Notes: a model not told the origin generated them from the sequence alone. 64,000 nt of DNA from Chryseobacterium camelliae (GCF_027920545.1 NZ_CP115859.1:3143501-3207500); one strand, 5' to 3'; counted from the stretch's first letter, positions 1-7,185 are shown. A program made the numbers and translations.

Positions 1-1
1 A

Positions 2-379
2 CAAATTGGAGAAGTACGAAGTTCGGAAGGATATAAGAGATCTGTTTCGAAATTCAATCAATATTTTGGAATGTTGCTGTATGCCTTCATTTTTGATGCA
101 ATAGTTCCAATATCGTATTTTTTTGAATTCCCAATTTCTGCGATACCCATAGTTTCTTTATTGGCAACTGTGGCCCTTGTTTTCACTGAGGCAAAATCCG
201 TTCATGAAAAAGCCGATGAAAAACAACGCCGAAAAGTGAATGCTTCATTTCTTCAGGTTTTAGAGTTGCTGGAAAAGAAAGATGATGTACTTCATGAGTT
301 ATTAACAGACTACAAAAAGAAAACCGAAAATGAAAATAGTAATAATATTAATAACAGTTCTTCTGTTGATGGGGTGTAA
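2..379 (+). CDS. Phage holin-like membrane protein, 5' partial
   Basis: The reading frame is open from the window edge, so the start lies upstream and the ATG at 71 is internal. The visible part has two hydrophobic stretches (about residues 25-42 and 46-60 of the visible protein) and then a charged, Lys/Glu-rich cytoplasmic-looking tail of about 60 residues. This layout and its position ahead of a spanin-like and an endolysin gene fit a holin that permeabilises the inner membrane. The 3' end overlaps the next gene by 50 nt in another frame. Family assignment rests on topology and context. Confidence 0.7.
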   Translation, partial: QIGEVRSSEGYKRSVSKFNQYFGMLLYAFIFDAIVPISYFFEFPISAIPIVSLLATVALVFTEAKSVHEKADEKQRRKVNASFLQVLELLEKKDDVLHELLTDYKKKTENENSNNINNSSSVDGV

Positions 380-902
380 AACAAAAAATACACTCAAAAA
401 TACAGAAATAAAGAAATCTTTTGAAAAAATAGAAGTCAAAAAAGATAGCATTAAAAGTGAATCTAAAATCAGGGAGAAAGAAGCTAAGAAAGAAATTTTA
501 TACTCTGAGCAAAAAAAAGAAAACCAGGTCGAAACTGAAATTAAGGGCAAAGCTGAAACTCATCAGCCACTTGAATTCTTCAATGTTGAAAACGGTGATA
601 CTTTACAAAGTATTAAAGTTACCGGGAATGCAGAAGTTCACATAAAAACAAAAAGCTCTAATTCAATCGACGTAAAAAAAGTAACAAAAAATCAAACTAT
701 CACTGAAAAGTTACAGGAATTTACGGAAAGCATTGTAAGAGAAAATAATGTTCAAGAACGAGCCGAAGAATTTAAACAAAAATCAAAAGAAGCCGTTACC
801 AGAACCGGGACATTTTGGAGCTTTGGTTTGATTGGAGGTTTAGGATCTTTTGCCTTATTACTAATAGCAGTACTTGTTTACTTCAAAAAATACAGAAAAT
901 GA
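330..902 (+). CDS. Probable unimolecular spanin (lipoprotein with C-terminal TM)
   Basis: The protein starts with a lipoprotein signal ending in the lipobox LLMGC (Cys16). A long, highly charged, coiled-coil-prone segment follows (residues 17-158), then one C-terminal membrane helix (about 162-183) and a basic YFKKYRK end. An outer-membrane lipid anchor plus an inner-membrane C-terminal helix is the defining layout of u-spanins such as T1 gp11, which fuse the two membranes in the last step of lysis. It lies between holin and endolysin genes, and its stop overlaps the endolysin start (ATGA). No sequence homology to a named spanin is claimed. Confidence 0.65.
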   Translation: MKIVIILITVLLLMGCKTKNTLKNTEIKKSFEKIEVKKDSIKSESKIREKEAKKEILYSEQKKENQVETEIKGKAETHQPLEFFNVENGDTLQSIKVTGNAEVHIKTKSSNSIDVKKVTKNQTITEKLQEFTESIVRENNVQERAEEFKQKSKEAVTRTGTFWSFGLIGGLGSFALLLIAVLVYFKKYRK

Positions 903-1453
903 AAACACTTACAGAACAAGATTACATAAACGCTGCCAAAGAATTGAATTGTGAAGTTGCAGCCATTAAGGCCGTTGCCGATGTTGAGAGTTTAAACGGC
1001 GGATTTCAGGCAGATGGAAAACCGAAAATTCTTTTTGAACGTCATAAGTTTCATGCTTTCACTGGAGGTAAATATTCTGCAGCAAATCCGGATATTTCAA
1101 ATTCCCGTGCTGGAGGTTATACTTCCAACGAATATGTGAGACTTGATAAAGCAGCTAAACTAAACCGTACAGAAGCTTTAAAATCTGCGAGTTGGGGAAA
1201 GTTTCAGATAATGGGATTTAATCACAATTTGGCAGGTTTTCCAGTTCTTCAAGATTTCATAAATGCGATGTACAAAAGTGAAGGGGAACAGTTGAAAGCC
1301 TTTGTAAAATTCATTAAAGCAAATAAGATTGATGATGAATTAAGAGAAAAAAGATGGGCGGATTTTGCAAGAATATACAACGGAAGTAATTTTCATATTA
1401 ATAAATATGATACGAAAATGGAAGCAGCATATAAAAAATATTCTGAAAAATAG
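899..1453 (+). CDS. Phage endolysin, N-acetylmuramidase family (DUF3380-type)
   Basis: The 184-residue protein resembles the N-acetylmuramidase (Pfam Muramidase) family: an early acidic VADVES segment, ILFERHKFH, SASWGKFQIMGFNH and a C-terminal WADFARIYNG block. It should cut the peptidoglycan glycan strand after the holin opens the inner membrane. No signal peptide is visible, so export depends on the holin. The ATG at 899 overlaps the stop of the spanin gene (ATGA). An in-frame start at 815 exists but would bury 84 nt in the preceding gene. A terminator follows. Confidence 0.88.
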   Translation: MKTLTEQDYINAAKELNCEVAAIKAVADVESLNGGFQADGKPKILFERHKFHAFTGGKYSAANPDISNSRAGGYTSNEYVRLDKAAKLNRTEALKSASWGKFQIMGFNHNLAGFPVLQDFINAMYKSEGEQLKAFVKFIKANKIDDELREKRWADFARIYNGSNFHINKYDTKMEAAYKKYSEK

Positions 1454-1491
1454 ACATACTTTAACTATATAAAATGAGATGTTTTTTATTT

Positions 1492-1516
1492 ATCCTGGAC
1501 GAGCTCCGGGATTTTT
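1492..1516 (+). terminator. Terminator after lysis cassette
   Basis: Arms ATCCTGG and CCGGGAT form a 7-bp stem (one G-U pair) with a 7-nt loop, followed by a T run. It closes the lysis operon and separates it from the next gene. Confidence 0.7.
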
Positions 1517-1610
1517 AATTTATACACGTCAAGTTCTGTCGCATAAAGGGTTTTGATTTGCATGAAAATATTTAACATAATAATGTAGTATTTAGGTCTA
1601 AAAAAGTCTA

Positions 1611-1618
1611 TAACTTTG
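1611..1618 (+). promoter_or_regulatory. -7 box (TAACTTTG) immediately before the UmuD/SRAP gene
   Basis: TAACTTTG matches the Bacteroidetes -7 consensus TAnnTTTG and lies only 5 nt before the ATG at 1623. Transcription would begin at or near the start codon, so the mRNA may be leaderless. No clear -33 TTG is seen at the usual distance. Confidence 0.45.
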
Positions 1619-1622
1619 CTCT

Positions 1623-2042
1623 ATGAAAAAGACCGGAAATTTAGAGTTGTTTAATTTGGAAAGCACAGAACCTTTGATTTTGAAGCCATTAAATGAGAGA
1701 CTTCATGCAGGTGGATATGGTGCGTTTCCGAGTGCTGCTCTTGACTTTCCTGATGAGAGTATAGATTTTTTAAAGCTATTGGTTAAAGATCCGGTAACGA
1801 CTTTCCCGGGAAGAATCTCCGGAGATTCGCTGAAGGATTTAGGAATTGTTACTACTGCAGCAAATGAGTTAATGTCAATAATACATAATTCAAAACTAAG
1901 AATGCCTATTTGTTTGAATGCAAAAATGGCTGAAAGATTTCTAAATGATGAACCGATAGAAGAATTTACATTTCCGGCTTACGATCCTAAATTAGTCGCT
2001 GAAAATTTAGAACCTCATAAAATTCCAAATACATTATTCTAA
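1623..2042 (+). pseudogene. UmuD N-terminal part fused in frame to SRAP (YedK) C-terminal part
   Basis: Residues about 20-76 resemble the UmuD/S24 peptidase start: AFPSAALDFPDESIDF at the processing region and ISGDSLKDLGI with the serine of the catalytic dyad. From about residue 76 the protein switches to the end of an SOS-response-associated peptidase (SRAP/YedK): IVTTAANELM, IIHNSKLRMPICL and a late YDPKLVAENLE segment. The UmuD part lacks the lysine half of the dyad, and the SRAP part lacks the N-terminal catalytic cysteine. Both halves are therefore incomplete. An in-frame deletion between neighbouring umuD and SRAP genes would explain it. It may be a dead remnant or a product with a new role. 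Confidence 0.7.
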
Positions 2043-2064
2043 CAGATCAGAGTTATTTGTATAT

Positions 2065-2208
2065 TTGGCTGCTTTAGTCGATCAGGAAATATTTGATTAC
2101 TTGCATTATGTTTGGAGATTGGTGAAATCAGAAGATCTTTCAGAAGAAATATTACAAAGAGAAATAGGTATTTTAAAAAGAAAAAGGAGTCAGTTTTTGA
2201 CTCCTTAA
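2065..2208 (+). CDS. Possible 47-aa protein with TTG start
   Basis: A frame from TTG encodes an acidic then basic helical peptide (VDQEIFDYLHYVWRLV, then ILKRKRSQF). There is no ATG, and its end is embedded in the hairpin at 2184-2206. It may be a small gene downstream of the hybrid gene or a remnant of a longer one. Only composition supports it. Confidence 0.3.
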   Translation: MAALVDQEIFDYLHYVWRLVKSEDLSEEILQREIGILKRKRSQFLTP

Positions 2209-2212
2209 TTTA
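2184..2212. terminator. Bidirectional hairpin terminator between convergent genes
   Basis: A perfect 9-bp stem AAGGAGTCA/TGACTCCTT with a 5-nt loop is flanked by A-rich and T-rich runs. It lies between the rightward UmuD/SRAP region and the leftward early genes that end at 2210. Confidence 0.7.
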
Positions 2213-2428
2213 TTTTGGTAAAGTAATTCTGGGACTGTTAAGGCTTTGGAAAATGTATATTTTCTTTTCTTTAGCCATCCGATAAAGGAATTCGTTTCTT
2301 TCCTTAAAATCTAGTTTTAAAAATTCAGAAAAAGAATCAAAAGTAACTCCGTTAGATCCGCCATCTTTTTTATATTGTTCTGTAACGATTTCAATTATTT
2401 TTCGTTCTATATCTTCAATGTTTTCCAT
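2210..2428 (-). CDS. Small acidic phage protein of unknown function
   Basis: The chosen start MENIEDIERK gives 72 residues. An upstream in-frame Met at 2476 adds a hydrophobic 16-residue leader that lies in a region with no other coding signal, so the shorter form is preferred. The protein is helical and may hold a winged-helix-like core, but I do not recognise it. It is the last gene of the leftward early operon and is followed by the hairpin. Confidence 0.5.
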   Translation of the reverse strand: MENIEDIERKIIEIVTEQYKKDGGSNGVTFDSFSEFLKLDFKERNEFLYRMAKEKKIYIFQSLNSPRITLPK

Positions 2429-2514
2429 TGAGTAAAGATATAAATTAATTAATTGGAATATATAATGTAAAACCACCCTAATTTATAGAGTGGTTGTATT
2501 TGATGTTTTTAAAA

Positions 2515-2694
2515 TTAAAAACAATCACGAATATTTATGTTAAGAACATTGCACCATTCACGTAATTTGCGAACACTTATTCCTCTCTTTCCAGTTTTGT
2601 ATTCAGATATTCTTGCTTCGGTGGTTTTGAGGATAGGGGAAAGTTCTTTAGCAGATTTCTTCGAAATTAAAATTAATTTTTCTATTTCGTTCAG
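2515..2694 (-). CDS. Small helix-turn-helix protein with probable CTG start
   Basis: A 59-residue frame reads NEIEKLILISKKSAKELSPI, then TEARISEYKTGKRGISV and LREWCNVLNINIRDCF. This is an XRE/Cro-like HTH layout: helix, turn, recognition helix and a trailing helix. No ATG is present. CTG directly follows the TGA stop of the upstream gene in the same frame (TGACTG), so the start may be coupled or may be a mutated ATG. It could instead be a formerly fused C-terminal domain now separated by one stop codon. Confidence 0.5.
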   Translation of the reverse strand: MNEIEKLILISKKSAKELSPILKTTEARISEYKTGKRGISVRKLREWCNVLNINIRDCF

Positions 2695-2922
2695 TCATTT
2701 AAATTCTAAGACAAAAGGTGCTTTAAAATACATATTAGATTGAGTCTCTACATCATATATATAACAGTGTTTTGTTGTTACTTCTGGTCTTAATGATTTT
2801 AATTCGTAACCATTAATTGACTTTACATCTGACCATTTTATTTCTGCTGAATTTGGAATAAATTGTTTTTCTGATGTTTTCTCAAGTAATTCGATTTCGT
2901 TAGCAATTGTGATTGTTTTCAT
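2695..2922 (-). CDS. Small phage protein of unknown function
   Basis: The 75-residue protein begins MKTITIANEIELLEK and has no recognised motif. It appears to be a compact alpha/beta protein. It is followed directly, in the same frame, by the HTH sequence at 2515-2694, separated only by a TGA. Confidence 0.55.
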   Translation of the reverse strand: MKTITIANEIELLEKTSEKQFIPNSAEIKWSDVKSINGYELKSLRPEVTTKHCYIYDVETQSNMYFKAPFVLEFK

Positions 2923-2933
2923 AATTTTAATTT

Positions 2934-3356
2934 TTATAGAGTTTTTAAAAATGCAGATACAGATTCTGCTGTGTATTTTTTTGAAAAATGTTCTTTTCTA
3001 AAGGGGTTTTTTGAATCATTCAACCAGTTACTAAATTCTCCTAATTTCTTAATTGATTTAATTGGCTCTAAAACATCTGAAGATTGCTCTTTATTAGCCT
3101 GTAATTTAGCTTTTGTTTCATTCTTTTTTCTATCTTTTTTAACTTCTAAATTAAGAAAGAATAATTTTTGTTCTTTTTCAAGCTCTTTATTGCCTTCAAT
3201 AATAGATTTTACAATGTTATTATGAAAATCACATCTTTGCTCAGCAGCAGCATAACCAATATATTCTGGCTCATAACTCTCTATTGATCTATATTGTAAG
3301 AACTCATTGTATGCTTTTCTTGCGTTTTCGATTTGAGTTGTAGTATATGTTGCCAT
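2934..3356 (-). CDS. Phage early protein, helical, unknown function
   Basis: The 140-residue protein has a helical N-terminal half (IENARKAYNEFLQYRS), a basic Lys-rich centre (about residues 73-92) and a C-terminal segment GEFSNWLNDSKNPFRK. I do not recognise the family. A good leftward promoter lies upstream, so it probably starts a short transcript covering this gene and the two before 2.5 kb. Confidence 0.6.
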   Translation of the reverse strand: MATYTTTQIENARKAYNEFLQYRSIESYEPEYIGYAAAEQRCDFHNNIVKSIIEGNKELEKEQKLFFLNLEVKKDRKKNETKAKLQANKEQSSDVLEPIKSIKKLGEFSNWLNDSKNPFRKEHFSKKYTAESVSAFLKTL

Positions 3357-3403
3357 GATTCTTAATTTTTAAGTGAATTGGTTAATCTCTCACTATCATA
3401 CTT

Positions 3404-3434
3404 CAAAGATAAAATATCTATTTTAATTACACAA
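3404..3434 (-). promoter_or_regulatory. Leftward promoter
   Basis: On the minus strand TATCTTTG (-7) is preceded by TTG with a 20-nt spacer, a good Bacteroidetes sigma-A match. It drives the genes at 3356 and beyond. The rest of the 3357-3570 gap is AT-rich with no gene seen. Confidence 0.55.
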
Positions 3435-3570
3435 TATGTATAATTAAAATTAACAAAAATTAACATTTGAAAAATTTGATAGAAAAAGAATATGCTTATT
3501 CCTATATTGGGAATTAGAAAGAAATAAATTCAATTTCCATTCGTAACCCCTCCGAGGCAACCCATCTAAG

Positions 3571-3786
3571 TTAAATAACAATATCCAATCCCAGATAAAA
3601 GAAATCTCTAGGATTAATTTCTTTTCCTTCTTTTGCGGTGAAGATTATTCTATTGTTATTGTAAGAAGGCCTTTCTATTCTGATATCGTAAATTTCTCTG
3701 AGCCCCATGCCAGAAGAATTATACTTTAAAGCTTTGACGACTTCAAGAATTAAACTGGCTTGAGCTTCTATTTTGAATTGTTTCAT
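3571..3786 (-). CDS. Small phage protein of unknown function
   Basis: The 71 residues begin MKQFKIEAQASLILEVVKAL and contain an Asn/Arg-rich strand region and a C-terminal FFYLGLDIVI. No family is recognised. Its upstream region carries the 16-bp palindrome shared with the integrase-side intergenic region. Confidence 0.55.
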   Translation of the reverse strand: MKQFKIEAQASLILEVVKALKYNSSGMGLREIYDIRIERPSYNNNRIIFTAKEGKEINPRDFFYLGLDIVI

Positions 3787-3819
3787 GGGATAAAATTATT
3801 GTATGTATCTGATTGTGTA

Positions 3820-3835
3820 TTACGGTTATCCGTAA
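3820..3835. promoter_or_regulatory. 16-bp palindrome, copy 1
   Basis: TTACGGTTATCCGTAA has 6-bp arms and a 4-nt centre. An identical copy occurs at 21292-21307. This one lies between divergent genes (3786 leftward, 3900 rightward), a position expected of an operator. Confidence 0.5.
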
Positions 3836-3899
3836 AAAATACTTTTTGTCATATTAGAAATTATTATTAACTATGTCACTTAACGATAAAAATTAAATT

Positions 3900-4127
3900 A
3901 TGCCAAAAAACGAAAACGGGGAGATCAAATGTGTTAATCATCCAGAGCAAACAATGAATAGATTTGATGGAGAAGCAGCTTTTATTAGAGCTGAATTGGC
4001 TGATAATGGCAATTATGATCTTAATGAAGAGAAGCTAATAACTGTATACGTACATTGTTGTCCAATATGTGGATATATTGAAAGTTATTTAGTTCCAAGT
4101 ATCGAATCTACATCCTTAATTCAATAA
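3900..4127 (+). CDS. Small zinc-ribbon-like protein
   Basis: The 75-residue protein has Cys/His at IKCVNHPE near the N-terminus and HCCPICGY near residue 60. Together these can form one zinc site. It is one of the few rightward genes inside the early region and has its own terminator, which suggests separate expression, perhaps in the lysogen. Function is unknown. Confidence 0.6.
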   Translation: MPKNENGEIKCVNHPEQTMNRFDGEAAFIRAELADNGNYDLNEEKLITVYVHCCPICGYIESYLVPSIESTSLIQ

Positions 4128-4157
4128 AGCGGCGAGCGAAATGCCGCTTTATTTTAT
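4128..4157 (+). terminator. Terminator after zinc-ribbon gene
   Basis: The 8-bp stem AAAGCGGC/GCCGCTTT has a 9-nt loop and is followed by ATTTTAT. The T-rich side matches the rightward gene that ends just before it; the leftward gene at 4166 starts its 3' end beyond. Confidence 0.7.
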
Positions 4158-4165
4158 CATTCTGT

Positions 4166-4546
4166 TTATACTTGTTTTCCGTGTTTAATTACAAAGTAAA
4201 TTTTACCAGGTTCGGCTCCCCATTCTGGATTTCCTTCCCGGATCTCAATTCCTGCGTGTTCAAATTGAATAATTCTGTCTGGGTCTCCTTTTTTTGGATA
4301 GCCTAAAGTCATAGTATTTTTGGTGAATGGCTTAAACCAAAATCCATAACAATTATAAACATGTTCTTCACTATATCCGTCTCTTAAAGCACACAAACCA
4401 CTTTCAATTTCTTCGATAGTCAAATCAATATCGTTATCCGTTAACCTTTTAATCCAGTAAGGTGTTATCTCTCTATAATCTTCGGATTTAAAGCCGGATT
4501 TGGTCATTTCAAACCATTGCTTTTTTAAGGGAAGTTGTAGATTCAT
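4166..4546 (-). CDS. ASCH-domain-like protein
   Basis: The 126-residue protein begins LPLKKQWFEMTKSGFKSEDY followed by REITPYW, and has a late RDGYS segment. It ends in GKIYFVIKHGKQ. This matches the ASCH fold (related to PUA RNA-binding domains), common in phages of this group. A role in RNA or modified-nucleotide binding is inferred from the family. Its start overlaps the end of the upstream gene (ATGA). Confidence 0.7.
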   Translation of the reverse strand: MNLQLPLKKQWFEMTKSGFKSEDYREITPYWIKRLTDNDIDLTIEEIESGLCALRDGYSEEHVYNCYGFWFKPFTKNTMTLGYPKKGDPDRIIQFEHAGIEIREGNPEWGAEPGKIYFVIKHGKQV

Positions 4547-4929
4547 TTGCCTTCTGTTTTTAGTTCAAGTTCTTCTCCGACCAAAGAGAAGTACAAGTTC
4601 TGCAGTTGGTGGACGTATTGGACCTGTGGATAGCCAAAAGAATAACCACTTCTATTTCCTAACTCAATCTCAACTTTGCCGTGAGTGTATGCATGAATTA
4701 TACTTCTTGCAAAAACATTTAATCTAAAGTTATGCTCTGCTTTTTTCTCAAATCCAAACTTCAAAAGCCACTCTTCTGTTAGTTCGATGGGTGAAATCTC
4801 TTTTATCGTAAAATCTACGTTTCCTTTTCCCCGATCTCCAGAAATAATGTAATTTCTTATTTCTTTTACTTTGAATACTTTATTATCATATTGGAAAAGA
4901 TTCCCTATTCGCAATTCTTTTGCTTCCAT
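4543..4929 (-). CDS. Conserved Bacteroidetes phage protein (ELRIGN... family)
   Basis: The 128 residues begin EAKELRIGNLFQYDN and include PIELTEEWLLKFGFEKK and YVHQLQNLYFSLVGEELE. I recognise this as a protein type that recurs in Bacteroidetes mobile elements; its function is unknown. It is translationally coupled to the ASCH gene through an ATGA overlap. Confidence 0.65.
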   Translation of the reverse strand: MEAKELRIGNLFQYDNKVFKVKEIRNYIISGDRGKGNVDFTIKEISPIELTEEWLLKFGFEKKAEHNFRLNVFARSIIHAYTHGKVEIELGNRSGYSFGYPQVQYVHQLQNLYFSLVGEELELKTEGK

Positions 4930-4933
4930 AATT

Positions 4934-5092
4934 TTAGCATGGTTCTATGTTAATAATGTTTTGGCAATTTTCGCTCTCTTTAGATGCGTAAAACTTCATC
5001 ATCGCTTGAGCTTCGGAACTTGCTCTTACAACCTTAGAAAGTCTTGAAAATTGGCTCCACATCGGTTCGTAGTATATAATCCATTCTTTCAT
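4934..5092 (-). CDS. 52-aa small protein
   Basis: ATG gives MKEWIIYYEPMWSQF, followed by RLSKVVRASSEAQAMMKFYA and a Cys-containing tail. It fills an otherwise empty 170-nt gap in the operon with correct strand and spacing. The amphipathic composition supports a real small protein of unknown role. Confidence 0.5.
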   Translation of the reverse strand: MKEWIIYYEPMWSQFSRLSKVVRASSEAQAMMKFYASKESENCQNIINIEPC

Positions 5093-5099
5093 AATATTC

Positions 5100-5300
5100 T
5101 TATTTAATTCCGGTAATTTTAGCTAAATCATCTTTGAATTTTTCAATTACTTTCTTTGCTGTATGGCTGATATAATCGCCTTTGCAATACTTTTCCGTAT
5201 ATTCTTTGTAAATATCTTCTACAGTCCAGGTAAAGCCGTTTTCATTGATAAAATCAGAAATAGCCTTAAGGTTGTCTATTTGGTTTTGCATGTATTCCAT
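5100..5300 (-). CDS. Small acidic phage protein
   Basis: The start MEYMQNQIDNL is chosen because the more upstream Met at 5327 would place the coding region over the hairpin at 5321-5354. The protein (about 66 residues) is helical with a KYCKGDYISHTAKKVIEKF segment. Function is unknown. Confidence 0.5.
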   Translation of the reverse strand: MEYMQNQIDNLKAISDFINENGFTWTVEDIYKEYTEKYCKGDYISHTAKKVIEKFKDDLAKITGIK

Positions 5301-5320
5301 AAAATAATTTATTTTTTTAA

Positions 5321-5354
5321 GCACCAATACATCTAGTATTTAATATATTGGTGC
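5321..5354 (-). promoter_or_regulatory. Intergenic hairpin A
   Basis: Perfect 9-bp arms GCACCAATA/TATTGGTGC enclose a 16-nt AT-rich loop with ATCTAG and TATTTAATAT. It lies just upstream of the 5300 gene in the leftward transcript. There is no T-tract, so it is not a normal terminator. Confidence 0.5.
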
Positions 5355-5363
5355 GGGGTGATG

Positions 5364-5933
5364 TTATTTAGTTTCATAAGAGCTTAGATCAACTCTTTGG
5401 TCTGTAGGAAACCATGTATTAGTATTTTGTTTAACTAGCCAATCATTAAAATCTTTTAACTTATTATTGAATTCCTCTGACGGCTCCCAGTCTTCGTGAG
5501 TTACTTCCTCAGTTATATATTCTAGGTCTATTGGAGAAAAATAACTTCTTGAGCATAAAACAAGTTTTAAATCATTTAACTCAATTTCTTCCTCTTTACA
5601 ATAATCTAAAATGTCATCATAATCAAAGAAATATTTATCTGTGCTATCGTATAAATATAAAGGAGTTTCCTTGTCCCACTCAACAAGCTTCATGTGGAGA
5701 AAATTTTCTTCATCTTTTTTATTTTGACAATCATGGCAAAATCTCTCATAAGTAAACTTCTTTTCGAACTCCTTTTTACAATTCTCACAATTCTCATGAG
5801 TTAAGTGATTACGAATATCTGAATGTGGAACCGGAATTAAAACTATTTTCTTTCCATCAACCTCAATGAAATTGACTGTTATTTTCCCTTCTTGAATTAC
5901 TAAATCTTCACGAGTTCTTTTTTGTTTTTCCAT
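5364..5933 (-). CDS. Zinc-binding phage protein of unknown function
   Basis: The start MEKQKRTRED is used (189 residues); the longer form from 5963 would overlap hairpin B. A zinc-ribbon-like CENCKKEF...CHDC pair is near residues 50-75. A long acidic region follows (SYFSPIDLEYITEEVTHEDW). I do not recognise the family. Binding of metal is inferred from the four cysteines. Confidence 0.6.
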   Translation of the reverse strand: MEKQKRTREDLVIQEGKITVNFIEVDGKKIVLIPVPHSDIRNHLTHENCENCKKEFEKKFTYERFCHDCQNKKDEENFLHMKLVEWDKETPLYLYDSTDKYFFDYDDILDYCKEEEIELNDLKLVLCSRSYFSPIDLEYITEEVTHEDWEPSEEFNNKLKDFNDWLVKQNTNTWFPTDQRVDLSSYETK

Positions 5934-5948
5934 TGTATTATTTTTAGT

Positions 5949-5994
5949 GGTGTCATCTAGCACTATTTAATATCAAGTAGTGCGCTATGACACC
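5949..5994 (-). promoter_or_regulatory. Intergenic hairpin B
   Basis: Outer arms GGTGTCAT/ATGACACC (8 bp) and inner arms GCACT/AGTGC (5 bp) are separated by a 3x3 internal loop. The core shares ATCTAG and TATTTAATAT with hairpin A. It lies just upstream of the 5933 start in the leftward mRNA. Confidence 0.5.
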
Positions 5995-5997
5995 GGG

Positions 5998-6204
5998 TTA
6001 AAATCCGTCAAATTCACCAAGATTGTCAAGTTCTTCCTGAGTCATATATTCTACTCCAAAATCATAACTTAAAGGATCTTCTTCGGTGCAATTTTCTTCT
6101 AATTCAACTCTTAATGTTTCAAGAATGTTGTCGATATTCGGGTCAATGAGTTTGCTATCCATACCCATTGACATTGTGTAGCATTTAATTTTTTCGGTTG
6201 CCAT
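5998..6204 (-). CDS. Small acidic phage protein
   Basis: The 68-residue, strongly acidic protein (ELEENCTEEDPLSYDFGVEY) has no recognised motif. It is part of the leftward early operon with short spacers on both sides. Confidence 0.55.
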   Translation of the reverse strand: MATEKIKCYTMSMGMDSKLIDPNIDNILETLRVELEENCTEEDPLSYDFGVEYMTQEELDNLGEFDGF

Positions 6205-6222
6205 TTTATTTTTATTTGTTGG

Positions 6223-6597
6223 TTAATTATTTTGTTGAGTATTTGTAGTATGAGTACTGTCACCATCCTCACCACCTAATTTTTTTTGTAAAACTGTTTT
6301 AAGCTCAAAATAGTTAAGCGCATTCATTCCTAAAACATCAGAAAAATGAGTTACCATGTTATAAGTAGCTGCTTGCATTTCGTGTGATTTTTCTTTTCCT
6401 AATTCAGAAGAATTTGCTTTAAATCTAAAAGATCCGTTCGCTACAATTTCAAGACAGGAATATGAAGGATTTAAATAATTTATATACTCTGAAAAATTTG
6501 ATTGATCATGTAATAACACAAACGCTGCTACATCATATTCTTTTAATATGTCTTTTATTTTGGCCATTGCAGCTTTTAATTTTATTGAATAGTCCAT
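6223..6597 (-). CDS. Phage protein of unknown function, alpha/beta
   Basis: The 124 residues show an N-terminal helix (IKLKAAMAKIKDILKEYDVA), predicted strands (AAFVLLHD, CLEIVANGSFRFKA) and a polar Thr/Asn/Gln tail. No family recognised. Confidence 0.55.
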   Translation of the reverse strand: MDYSIKLKAAMAKIKDILKEYDVAAFVLLHDQSNFSEYINYLNPSYSCLEIVANGSFRFKANSSELGKEKSHEMQAATYNMVTHFSDVLGMNALNYFELKTVLQKKLGGEDGDSTHTTNTQQNN

Positions 6598-6617
6598 TAT
6601 ATCTTTAATTTTGATAA

Positions 6618-6884
6618 TTAGTATTCAGTGATATTGAATTTTCTTTTTATGTACCTGCGAATCCATCTTCTGGATTTGCCTAAATTCTCATAATAAGAAA
6701 CAGTTTCTCGGACCTCAATCATCATTTGTTCTGAAATAGGAGTTTTTGTCTCTTTCAATTCTTTTTTTGTTGGTAGCTTACCGCATGGTGAAAATTCTGA
6801 AACCATGATGTTTTTTGATAAACAGTCTTCGAAAGACAATCCTTCGTAACTTGATAATAAATGGTTTAAATCGTTTGATTGCAT
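6618..6884 (-). CDS. Small basic phage protein
   Basis: The 88 residues end in a strongly basic SRRWIRRYIKRKFNITEY that could contact nucleic acid. The N-terminal part holds SYEGLSFEDCLSKN. Function is unknown. Confidence 0.55.
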   Translation of the reverse strand: MQSNDLNHLLSSYEGLSFEDCLSKNIMVSEFSPCGKLPTKKELKETKTPISEQMMIEVRETVSYYENLGKSRRWIRRYIKRKFNITEY

Positions 6885-7011
6885 ATTGTTTTTTGTTTTA
6901 AAGTTGCTTTGTTGATAAACTGATCTTCCGGAAGGTTGAAGACGTTGAATTTACACTTCTTTATTCATAGCTGTTATTTAAAAAGTTTAATATACTCTTC
7001 ATGATTTTTCT

Positions 7012-7185
7012 TTATTTCAGCCTCTCCTTTTTGAACCCATAAAAGCCATTAAAAAGCATTTTCTTTTTATTGTCTACATAGAATTCATAAAATAGCTCAC
7101 TCGAATTTTTTGGTTTAAAATATGCCCAGGTTTCTTCTTTTGGTAGTCTCTCCTGTACGGAGACTTTTATATATTTTGTTTTCAT
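7012..7185 (-). CDS. 57-aa basic small protein
   Basis: ATG gives MKTKYIKVSVQERLPKEETW and a C-terminal FNGFYGFKKERLK. The start overlaps the stop of the HNH gene (ATGA), the same coupling used by several neighbours, which supports reality. Function is unknown. No gene is seen in the 6885-7011 spacer, which has only very short frames. Confidence 0.6.
   Translation of the reverse strand: MKTKYIKVSVQERLPKEETWAYFKPKNSSELFYEFYVDNKKKMLFNGFYGFKKERLK

Noticed and set aside
2537..2743. Rightward 68-aa frame
   Set aside because: It is antisense to the HTH sequence and the small gene, and its composition is not protein-like.
6885..7011. Frame fragment with FNVFNLPEDQFINKAT
   Set aside because: It has no start codon and follows a stop closely; at best a decayed gene.
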